Shown here in pieces: positions 24,148 to 30,453 of a DNA stretch of 30,453 nt. The DNA comes from Bacteroidales bacterium UBA1035 (GTDB taxonomy: Bacteria > Bacteroidota > Bacteroidia > Bacteroidales > Dysgonomonadaceae): the NCBI GenBank assembly GCA_002316835.1, contig DCEG01000057.1, positions 1 to 30,453 on the forward strand. Reading direction: 5' to 3'. A model generated the notes under the pieces. It did not search any database. It was not told where the DNA came from and worked only from the letters and a program-made list of their open reading frames with translations. The translations under genes and the position numbers were made by a program. Numbering within the stretch: the stretch's first letter is position 1; each line of letters opens with the position of its first letter.

Positions 24148-24846
24148 TTATTCAAAAATGATTTCTTCAATTGTTTGACCATTTTTATCCTTATACGAAG
24201 TAATTCGTAAACCTTCTTCTTCCATCTCAATATGAAGATTGATGTATAACTTGTCTTTATCCTCTGAGCCCGTGGTGTTAGGATCGATATATAAATCATT
24301 AAGCTTGGTGGATACCTTTGAATGGTTGTTGCTGATAACTTCCATAAGGATTCTCTTCATTTCAGTATTTTCAGTTTCTCCTGTTGTATCCTGAGGTCTG
24401 AATGTACCAATGTTTAGCGATTTAATTTGAGGTGAGACGTTGACTCTTTTTAACTCATCTTCAATGGTCCTTACAAATTTGTGATCTTTGTTCTCAAGCG
24501 TTTTAAAAAGTTGTTTAAATTCCGGATTTTGTAGTTGTTCATTCGTGACCGGAGGAATATTAAGTTGCTTCTCGATGTTAACTTTTCTGATCCCCTCGTT
24601 TACCTCTTTTAGAAACTTTGTATCATCGAGTTTGAAGTTGTATTTCGATTGAGAATTTATATCACTAACCTTCAATGGAATATCCATTTTTATGGCTGGA
24701 AAGGCAAACCTTGGAGCTTTGAAAAACTTCAAATATTCGTGGTTTGCATACTCTTTGGCCACAAGAACCGACCTTTCATCAGCCTTTTTACGAGCCTGGA
24801 TTATCTCGTTATAGAGATAATCCAGGTAATCTGAAAGCTTTATCAT
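24148..24846 (-). CDS. unrecognised protein paired with the DUF2589-like protein
   Basis: This 232-residue protein has no assigned function. An N-terminal helix (LSDYLDYLYNEIIQARKKAD) is followed by a short hydrophobic strand segment (RFAFPAIKMDIPLKV) and a long polar middle part. The C-terminal strands (LYINLHIEMEEEGLRITSY) end in an acidic tail. The FAFPAIKMDIPL segment resembles in style the strand segments of DUF2589 proteins (FIALLNVPSFRI next door), so the two may share a fold or assemble together. There is no signal peptide or membrane helix. The gene starts 4 bases after the DUF2589-like gene. Confidence 0.68.
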   Translation of the reverse strand: MIKLSDYLDYLYNEIIQARKKADERSVLVAKEYANHEYLKFFKAPRFAFPAIKMDIPLKVSDINSQSKYNFKLDDTKFLKEVNEGIRKVNIEKQLNIPPVTNEQLQNPEFKQLFKTLENKDHKFVRTIEDELKRVNVSPQIKSLNIGTFRPQDTTGETENTEMKRILMEVISNNHSKVSTKLNDLYIDPNTTGSEDKDKLYINLHIEMEEEGLRITSYKDKNGQTIEEIIFE

Positions 24847-24850
24847 TTTC

Positions 24851-25726
24851 TTAGTTTGTTGATCCCAATAAACCTAAAACTTTTTCTAACCCTGCCGGCA
24901 TTTCGTCATTGGTAGCCCTTACTTTTACACCCAGTGAATATTCTTTTTCTACTTTAATCCCGGTACTCGAAGATCTTTTGTAGGAAACATCTACCTTGAA
25001 CTTAACAGGGCCCCAGCCGCCTGAAACTCCGGCATTGATGCCAAATTCGCTGCTGACGTTTTTAGTATAGGTGGAATTAAGCTTCACGTTGAAATCCACT
25101 TCACAAGATTCTATTCTGAAACTTGGCACATTGAGTAAAGCGATAAATGGCACGTTTATTTCTGCATCTTGCTGAATTGTAGCAGGTTTGCCGGCAGGAT
25201 TCGCAGGATCATATTCAGGATTCGGCACGTTTTTCTTATACTTAAACTCTGCCATTCTCAGTTTCTTGGTACCGGTTGTATCCGTTTCAAACCCAACTTC
25301 GTTAATAAAGCTCACGGTACTTATTGAAGCATTCGATTGTGCTTTTACACAAGCATCTAACGGGCCTCCGATAATTGTCGCAAAATCTATACTGCCTAAC
25401 TCGGCGGCGAAATCTGCACTGGCAGCATCTGAGGTAGCAAAAATTTTGTCATCTTCGGCCATTTGTCCAAAAATTAGCTTTATAACATCAGCAGAAGCTT
25501 TTGCAACCGAACTCTCCCATTTAGGTTCATATCCGGTTTTAAAGTTGTCAATAATGTCTAAAATGTCCTTTTTGGTAAGGCTCTGCAGTTCCGATGGGGC
25601 GATTCCGCTTATCTGCTCATACACAGATGGTGTTAACGCATCCTCCAAACCGGATAACATTTCAATCAGTTCACTTTTTGTTTTCTTACTGTAGTCTTGT
25701 TCCAAGACAGATTTTAAAGTTTTCAT
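24851..25726 (-). CDS. DUF2589-like protein
   Basis: The 291-residue protein matches DUF2589 in residues about 105-290: LGSIDFATIIGGPLDACVKAQ, then VSFINEVGF, the strand pair INVPFIALLNVPSFRIESCEVDF, glycine-rich amphipathic strands (GINAGVSGGWGPVKFKVDV), and the closing MPAGLEKVLGLL. An N-terminal extension of about 100 residues holds two similar short helical segments (TKSELIEMLSGLE, TKKDILDIIDNF) not usual for the core domain. The function of the family is not known to me. It lacks a signal peptide. It is first in a five-gene operon whose fourth product is a cytoplasmic subtilase, so it could be that protease's substrate or a structural partner. Confidence 0.75.
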   Translation of the reverse strand: MKTLKSVLEQDYSKKTKSELIEMLSGLEDALTPSVYEQISGIAPSELQSLTKKDILDIIDNFKTGYEPKWESSVAKASADVIKLIFGQMAEDDKIFATSDAASADFAAELGSIDFATIIGGPLDACVKAQSNASISTVSFINEVGFETDTTGTKKLRMAEFKYKKNVPNPEYDPANPAGKPATIQQDAEINVPFIALLNVPSFRIESCEVDFNVKLNSTYTKNVSSEFGINAGVSGGWGPVKFKVDVSYKRSSSTGIKVEKEYSLGVKVRATNDEMPAGLEKVLGLLGSTN

Positions 25727-25804
25727 AGCGCATTAATTTTTTAAAAATAATAGAATTTGTTCACGATCGAGAGATAAGTCTTACAACTTGTTGATCATTG
25801 TCGG

Positions 25805-25812
25805 CAAAATTA
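25805..25812 (-). promoter_or_regulatory. -7 promoter box for the DUF2589-subtilase operon (TAATTTTG)
   Basis: On the minus strand this is TAATTTTG, matching TAnnTTTG. It gives a 5' untranslated region of about 70 bases. A TTTG at 25839-25842 is a candidate -33 element, though the spacer of 26 bases is longer than usual, as often seen where an activator is needed. Confidence 0.45.
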
Positions 25813-25835
25813 GTTAAGGTTAAAAAAAATAAATA

Positions 25836-25865
25836 GGACAAATTGAACAAAAATTGGCACAAAAT
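25836..25865 (-). promoter_or_regulatory. tandem direct repeats, possible activator site
   Basis: On the plus strand three related units follow each other: GGACAAATT (25836), GAACAAAAATT (25845) and GGCACAAAAT (25856), spaced about 9 and 11 bases. They lie just upstream of the operon's -7 box, where an AraC-type domain such as that of the adjacent hybrid kinase would bind. Confidence 0.35.
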
Positions 25866-25960
25866 GAGTATCGACGGTTTGTAATTTGTACTACACGAGC
25901 ATGAGCTAATATTTAAATAGCACATATTTAGATCTTTGAGTACTCGAAAATAAACAAATC

Positions 25961-28831
25961 TTATTCGGGGAGATTTCTAAACGCTGTTGGTGTAACTCCG
26001 GTTACTTTTTTGAATGTACGGGAAAAATACGCAACATCAAGGAAGCCGCATGCCTCTGCCACCTCTCCTATATTTTTGTCACGTTTGGCAAGTAATTTCT
26101 TTGAATGATCAATTTTCACATGAAGGATATAAGCAGAAGAAGAGAATCCTGATACTGCATTTATCTTCCGGTTAAGCTGTGATGGGCTGATGTTGAGTGA
26201 GTTGGCTATTTGTTGGGGGCCCAGGCTAGGATTGGATATCCTTTTAAAAATCAGGTTTGTCACATTCTGAAGAAAAATCATATTCGCGTCAGTAGGTTCC
26301 TTCGAATCTTCCTCCAGGATAGCTTTCATATATTTAATTTTCATTACTTTAATTAAATCGAGGAGATTGGAGATTCTGATTAAAAGTTCCTCTGCCTGAA
26401 AAGGTTTTTTAATATAGGCATCCGCTCCACATTTAAGTCCGGTTATCATATCTTCGGAAGTTGTTCTTGCGGTTATCATAACAACTGGAATATGATTTAA
26501 GATGGTTGAGGCTTTTACTTCTTTGCAGAAGGTTAGTCCATCTTTTCGTGGCATCATAGCATCGGTTATTATGATGTCAGGTATAAATTTGAGAGCTTTT
26601 TCCATACCATCAACTCCGTCACTAGCAGTTATTACGTTGTAATCGTCTTTTAACAGTGATTGAATGTAGAATTGTACATCAATATTATCTTCAACTACTA
26701 GGATGACTGGCTTACCCTCAACTTGTGTGAACTCATCTTCATTTAAGATGAATGCTTCGGGTTCAAATTTCCAATCTGATGAGGTTCTCGAATTATACGG
26801 TGAGTCGCTACCCGGTTCCCATTTCTCAATATTTATCTTTTCACTTGTTTTTATGGGAAGTGTTACTGTAAATTCAGAACCTCTGTTAATCTGACTTTTT
26901 ACTTCTATTGTTCCATGCATTCGCTCAACCAATTGTTTCGTAAAAGCCAGTCCTATACCACTGCCTTGTTTATCGCTTTGAGGAGCCTGATAAAATAAAT
27001 CGAAAATTCTTTCAATATCTTCTTCATTTATTCCTGCCCCGTTATCTGATACTTTTAGCTTTACATCCTTGTGATCACTCGTGATATAAACATTCACCAT
27101 GCCGTGATTTAAAGTGTACTTTATAGCATTGGAAAGTAAATTTTGAAAAATATCAGTTATGTAATTTGGTACAAAATCCATTTCAATGACTGATTCTTGA
27201 GGATTGAAAGAGATAAAAATATTCTTATCGTTGGCAAACAAACGATACCTGTCAATCAATGTCCCGATGAAAGTTACAATATTACCGTTTTTCCATACTG
27301 GTTTATCCATTCCGGTATTTATCTTGGCAATATCGAGTAACTGATTAACAAGATTAAGCATTTGCTCGCCTTGTTTTTCGATGGCTGAGAGATAATATTT
27401 TCTTTCTTCGAAAATAATATTGGGTTTTTTCTGTAATTGTCGGCTATGGCCTAAGATAATTGTAAGTGGTGTTCGGAATTCGTGCGTGATGTTTGTAAAG
27501 AAATTTGACTTAACTTTATCTATTTCACGAAGTGTTTTATTTTTCTTAGTACGTTGCAAAAATGCATACCACACAGTAACTAACAAAGATATCAACAGCA
27601 TTAATGCCACAGCGGAAGAGGTAAGTATAATTCTTGTTTCGCGTGCCTGTGATTCTTTCTCCCTGTTTAGCTGATCAATAAACTTCAAGTTTTTTTCCCG
27701 TTCGTAATTAATCCGAACATCTGTAACCTGATTGTTTTTTTGAATATTTAGAATGCTATCCTGATACATCACACTTAGTTTATTGTTTTCAAGGGCATTT
27801 TTATATTGTCCGATTCGGCTGTAGTACATCTCGTACAAGGCATAAACCTCCGATAAATGTTCAGGTGATCTTATCTCTTCAGCGGTATCTTTTGCTCGTA
27901 CGAGATACTTAAGAGCTTCGCCAAAATTATTCAATTTTATATTAATACGTGAAACTGCCAAACAGGCTTCGAGCCAGTGCCATCTGTCGTCCATTCCATC
28001 CATTACGGAATAAGCAGTCCGAAATTCTGACTCTGCTTTGAGATATTCATTTTGATCTTCAAATATCTCTCCAAAATGTGTGTGGCAGAGTCCGATTCCT
28101 AACTTAGAACCGATCATTTGGTTTTTAATCATAGAAAGGTCAAAATAATAGAAGGCTGAATCGTACTGTTTCCTCATTTGGAAAATGGCCCCAAGGTTTG
28201 CATAGTTAATAGCTTGTCCAAGATCACTGCTAATAGTGACTTCTCCTTTCAGTGCTTCGCGAAATTTACTTTCTGCTTCATCAAAATCGTTTAACGAAAG
28301 AGCAATGTTCCCAATGCCATTCAATGCCATTACCCTGTTTTTTTGGTTAACCTCGTCATTTGTATCGTGGAATCTTTCAGTTATTTGAAGAGCCTGATAG
28401 TGATAATCAGATGCTTCAGGAAGAACACCAATTCTTCTCAGGTCAGTTCCAATATTATTGTATGCTTGTGCAATATAAATAGTGTCTTTTAGGAGGAGTG
28501 CGGCATTTAATGATTGCTGGTGATAATCGATTGCTTTTGAAAAATCAGACATTGCTCGATAACGATTTCCCAGCTCACTACTTGTAATGTAAATAGCGGA
28601 ATTATTTTTTGACTCAACGTAGCTATCTAAAAGGTACAATATGGAATCGGCAGAAAAGTTTCGGGAAAAAACTTTTTTTTCTAAATCTTCTTTAAAAGAG
28701 GTGTTTTCTTCGGGGGTATTTTGAATTTTATCGCACGAAACAATCACCAAGAGCCAAATTAAACAAGTTATTCCTGTTAATAGAATTAATTGTTTACTGA
28801 AACAATGAATATGTTTTTCAAAAAGATCCAT
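25961..28831 (-). CDS. hybrid two-component system protein (TPR sensor, histidine kinase, receiver, AraC output)
   Basis: The 956-residue protein begins with a hydrophobic segment ending IVSC (Cys33), a lipobox or a membrane anchor. Residues about 60-365 are TPR-type helical repeats (AYNNIGTDL, NGIGNIALSL, ANLGAIF). A membrane helix spans about 401-422. The kinase has His450 in THEFRTP, the N-box around Asn565-Asn569, and G-boxes DNGAG and GSGIGL. The receiver domain has phospho-acceptor Asp757 in ITDAMMP and a KKP lysine. Residues about 850-955 are the AraC DNA-binding domain. Sensor and DNA-binding output in one chain is typical of Bacteroidota. A TPR sensor replaces the beta-propeller of polysaccharide-sensing relatives. 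It probably controls the operon downstream. Confidence 0.93.
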   Translation of the reverse strand: MDLFEKHIHCFSKQLILLTGITCLIWLLVIVSCDKIQNTPEENTSFKEDLEKKVFSRNFSADSILYLLDSYVESKNNSAIYITSSELGNRYRAMSDFSKAIDYHQQSLNAALLLKDTIYIAQAYNNIGTDLRRIGVLPEASDYHYQALQITERFHDTNDEVNQKNRVMALNGIGNIALSLNDFDEAESKFREALKGEVTISSDLGQAINYANLGAIFQMRKQYDSAFYYFDLSMIKNQMIGSKLGIGLCHTHFGEIFEDQNEYLKAESEFRTAYSVMDGMDDRWHWLEACLAVSRINIKLNNFGEALKYLVRAKDTAEEIRSPEHLSEVYALYEMYYSRIGQYKNALENNKLSVMYQDSILNIQKNNQVTDVRINYEREKNLKFIDQLNREKESQARETRIILTSSAVALMLLISLLVTVWYAFLQRTKKNKTLREIDKVKSNFFTNITHEFRTPLTIILGHSRQLQKKPNIIFEERKYYLSAIEKQGEQMLNLVNQLLDIAKINTGMDKPVWKNGNIVTFIGTLIDRYRLFANDKNIFISFNPQESVIEMDFVPNYITDIFQNLLSNAIKYTLNHGMVNVYITSDHKDVKLKVSDNGAGINEEDIERIFDLFYQAPQSDKQGSGIGLAFTKQLVERMHGTIEVKSQINRGSEFTVTLPIKTSEKINIEKWEPGSDSPYNSRTSSDWKFEPEAFILNEDEFTQVEGKPVILVVEDNIDVQFYIQSLLKDDYNVITASDGVDGMEKALKFIPDIIITDAMMPRKDGLTFCKEVKASTILNHIPVVMITARTTSEDMITGLKCGADAYIKKPFQAEELLIRISNLLDLIKVMKIKYMKAILEEDSKEPTDANMIFLQNVTNLIFKRISNPSLGPQQIANSLNISPSQLNRKINAVSGFSSSAYILHVKIDHSKKLLAKRDKNIGEVAEACGFLDVAYFSRTFKKVTGVTPTAFRNLPE

Positions 28832-28880
28832 TGTAGTAGATTGTTGCGCTGATTATAAAATAATTACATTATATGAGGCG

Positions 28881-28888
28881 CAAATATA
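28881..28888 (-). promoter_or_regulatory. -7 promoter box for the hybrid kinase (TATATTTG)
   Basis: On the minus strand this is TATATTTG, an exact match, giving a 5' untranslated region of about 43 bases. It lies directly after the U-tract of the rplI terminator. Confidence 0.5.
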
Positions 28889-28921
28889 ATAAAAAAAACC
28901 GACGAAAGTTTACTTTGTCGG
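28889..28921 (-). terminator. terminator of the rpsF-rpsR-rplI operon
   Basis: The minus strand carries CCGAC-AAAG, loop TAAA, then CTTT-C-GTCGG with one bulged base, followed by eight T (28898-28891). It lies 25 bases after the rplI stop. The plus strand also has TTTTT after the stem, so it may work both ways. Confidence 0.82.
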
Positions 28922-28946
28922 TTTTTAGTGTATTTTGTCCGTTTTT

Positions 28947-29390
28947 TTACTCAGCAATAACCTCAAAAGGAATTTCAACCGATACTTCTTTATGAAGTTT
29001 AGCAACGGCTGTGTAGCTTCCTACTTCTTTTACCTGATCTTTGATAACGATAAGTTTTCTATCTACCTCAAAGCCTTTTTCTTTTAAGGCATCAGCAAGT
29101 TGAATGTTGGTAACCGATCCGAAAATTGTTCCTGTGGAGCTGGTTTTTGCGCCAATAGTAAGTGAAACACCTTCCATTTTGTCGGCCAATGCTTGTGCTT
29201 CGGCTCTGATTTGTTCAATTTTATGAGCGCGCTGTTTCAGGTTTTCAGCCAATACTTTTTTCGAAGAATCGGTTGCAATTATTGCTTTTCCTTGCGGAAT
29301 AAGGTAATTGCGGGCATACCCCTTTTTCACGTTTACTATATCGTCTTTGTAGCCCAAATTCGCTACATCTTCTCTTAAAATTACTTCCAT
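28947..29390 (-). CDS. rplI: 50S ribosomal protein L9
   Basis: The 147-residue protein has the L9 pattern: an N-terminal domain starting MEVILREDVANLGYKD, with the GYARNYLIPQGKA rRNA-binding loop, then a long connecting helix (about 42-75) and a C-terminal domain (about 80-147). L9 sits at the base of the L1 stalk and helps keep reading frame. It is the last gene of a conserved order rpsF-rpsR-rplI, 15 bases after rpsR. Confidence 0.98.
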   Translation of the reverse strand: MEVILREDVANLGYKDDIVNVKKGYARNYLIPQGKAIIATDSSKKVLAENLKQRAHKIEQIRAEAQALADKMEGVSLTIGAKTSSTGTIFGSVTNIQLADALKEKGFEVDRKLIVIKDQVKEVGSYTAVAKLHKEVSVEIPFEVIAE

Positions 29391-29405
29391 GTTTTTTCCT
29401 CCTTT

Positions 29406-29672
29406 TTATTTCATTAAATCGGTTACGTATGGAAGCAAAGCTATATGACGAGCTCTCTTAACTGCTTGCGCAATACGACGTTGAAACTTAAGCGATGTTC
29501 CTGTGATTCTGCGCGGAAGAATTTTTCCTTGCTCGTTGAGGAACTTTTTCAAAAAATCGGGATCTTTATAATCGATATACTTAATACCGTTCTTTTTGAA
29601 ACGGCAATATTTTTTCTTTTTAACATCTACCGATACGGGAGTCAAATATCTGATTTCTGATTGTTTAGCCAT
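29406..29672 (-). CDS. rpsR: 30S ribosomal protein S18
   Basis: This 88-residue basic protein has the S18 core: YKDPDFLKKFLNEQGKILPRRITGTSLKFQRR-type sequence in the middle, then the arginine-rich helix RRIAQAVKRARHIALLPY. S18 pairs with S6 on the small-subunit platform, and the rpsF gene lies just upstream with a 4-base gap. Confidence 0.98.
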   Translation of the reverse strand: MAKQSEIRYLTPVSVDVKKKKYCRFKKNGIKYIDYKDPDFLKKFLNEQGKILPRRITGTSLKFQRRIAQAVKRARHIALLPYVTDLMK

Positions 29673-29676
29673 CTTG

Positions 29677-30093
29677 TTAGTCCTCCTTTTCTTCTAATTC
29701 AACTTCTTTTTCAGCTTTAGCGCCTGCTTTTGCCGGTTCCTGAGTGCGAGCTTCTTGCTTTTTTCCGCCTTTGTTGTTTCTTCTCTTTTCAGCATACTCA
29801 AACGCAAAATGATCTTGCTTGATGGTTAAGAAACGAATTACGCGCTCGTCGCGACGGAAGTTAACTTCCAATCTGTCAACCACTGACGGATCGGCTTTAA
29901 ATTCCAAGAAAGTGTAAAAGCCGGTTGTTTTTTTGTCGATGGGGTAAGCCAGCTTACGTAATCCCCAGTTTTCTTCGTTTACAATTTCAGACCCCTGCTC
30001 TGTGAGGAGGTTCTTGAATTTTTCAACCGCTTCCTTCATCTGTGCATCAGACAAAACGGGAGTCAAAATGAAAACGGTTTCGTAATTGTTCAT
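29677..30093 (-). CDS. rpsF: 30S ribosomal protein S6
   Basis: The 138-residue protein opens with MNNYETVFILTPVL, the S6 first strand, and contains NWGLRKLAYPIDKKTTGFYTFLEF, the conserved middle of the family. The ferredoxin-like core covers about residues 1-95. It is followed by a charged Lys/Glu/Ala-rich tail of about 40 residues, longer than in short S6 versions. It is first in the S6-S18-L9 operon. Confidence 0.98.
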   Translation of the reverse strand: MNNYETVFILTPVLSDAQMKEAVEKFKNLLTEQGSEIVNEENWGLRKLAYPIDKKTTGFYTFLEFKADPSVVDRLEVNFRRDERVIRFLTIKQDHFAFEYAEKRRNNKGGKKQEARTQEPAKAGAKAEKEVELEEKED

Positions 30094-30124
30094 ACTAAAA
30101 TGAATTAATAATTAATGATTTAAA

Positions 30125-30155
30125 CCGAAAACTTATTTTTCGGACGGCAAAGATA
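30125..30155 (-). promoter_or_regulatory. rpsF promoter box and leader hairpin
   Basis: TATCTTTG on the minus strand (30155-30148) matches TAnnTTTG. Just downstream a hairpin CCGAAAA/TTTTCGG would form at the very 5' end of the message. S6:S18 autoregulatory leaders are known in other bacteria and this is where one would lie, but I cannot confirm the motif. Confidence 0.5.
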
Positions 30156-30226
30156 CGATAAAATCATTAAAATACAAAAGGATAGAAGGGATAAATTGTT
30201 TTGCAGAACACATTTTTTGCAATGAG

Positions 30227-30453
30227 CTACTCCACACTTTCCCAAACCCGATAGCGAAGCTCAAATCCCATCGGAATAAAAATTATCATGGGGTCTGTTG
30301 TGTAGGGTACCCTTCTTGTTTCTCCGTAGATGAATTTCTCAGTCAGTTCCCCGTCGGGGCAACCCATCCGCGTAGACGCAATTTCACCGTCCGAATCAAA
30401 AATCATAAACATGTGGGGAGAAAAATTCAAGTCTCCGGCATCTCCGAAAGTTA
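30227..30453 (-). CDS. 3' end of an unrecognised gene, cut by the window edge
   Basis: The minus-strand frame ending at the TAG of 30227-30229 stays open to the right edge, so at least 74 residues are seen and the true start lies outside. An in-frame TTG at 30430 exists but need not be the start. The visible part contains HMFMIFDSDGEIASTRMG and a C-terminal FIPMGFELRYRVWESVE, with no motif I recognise. It is oriented the same way as the rpsF operon, 133 bases upstream of it. Confidence 0.5.
   Translation of the reverse strand, partial: TFGDAGDLNFSPHMFMIFDSDGEIASTRMGCPDGELTEKFIYGETRRVPYTTDPMIIFIPMGFELRYRVWESVE

Noticed and set aside
24851..25726. Gasdermin-type or other pore-forming toxin identity for the DUF2589-like protein
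   Set aside because: A protease next to a strand-rich protein invites this reading, but I see no gasdermin features such as a lipidation cysteine or a defined inhibitory tail. The DUF2589 pattern fits better.
25936..25944. Palindrome GAGTACTC before the subtilase operon
   Set aside because: It is eight bases long, a length expected by chance, and lies far from the promoter box without a second copy.

Overview
The window is a stretch of a Bacteroidota chromosome, most likely order Bacteroidales. Evidence: a Bacteroidetes-type N-acyl-ornithine transcarbamylase inside an arginine operon, a hybrid two-component regulator with an AraC-type output domain, repeated TAnnTTTG -7 promoter boxes, absence of clear Shine-Dalgarno sequences, and AT-rich intergenic DNA. 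I see no tRNA, rRNA, CRISPR array or insertion sequence.

Layout. (1) 135-7197, plus strand: a small cupin protein, an S9 prolyl-oligopeptidase-like lipoprotein, a secreted protein of unknown function, a DUF1772-like membrane protein, two more cupins (one with a twin-arginine signal), an AraC-family regulator and a secreted HExxH metalloprotease-like protein. (2) 7220-8554, minus strand: a KamA-family radical SAM enzyme. (3) 8755-17355, plus strand: an arginine biosynthesis operon, GNAT acyltransferase-argG-argC-argD-argF'-argB-argE-argH. It starts with a TAnnTTTG promoter and an unannotated 22-codon leader ORF containing tandem Arg codons, and ends in a clear intrinsic terminator. Pro90 of ArgF' predicts that the route uses N-succinyl rather than N-acetyl intermediates. 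(4) 17414-20842, plus strand: pta, a degenerate 3-hydroxyacyl-CoA dehydrogenase homologue, and ackA, the acetyl-CoA to acetate ATP-forming branch. (5) 21104-28888, minus strand: a full-length TPR-type hybrid histidine kinase, then a tight five-gene operon (DUF2589-like protein, two unrecognised proteins, a cytoplasmic subtilase, a 70-residue I9-propeptide-like protein), then an orphan AraC DNA-binding domain that looks like the surviving tail of a second hybrid kinase. (6) 28947-30155, minus strand: rpsF-rpsR-rplI, followed at the right edge by the 3' end of an unrecognised gene.

Two things deserve most attention. One is the arginine leader peptide, with its overlapping RNA hairpins, placed directly before an operon predicted to run the succinylated arginine pathway. 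The other is the DUF2589/subtilase/I9-like operon next to a membrane sensor that carries its own DNA-binding domain. That operon has the form of a sensor-controlled protease system whose substrate and purpose cannot be read from the sequence.
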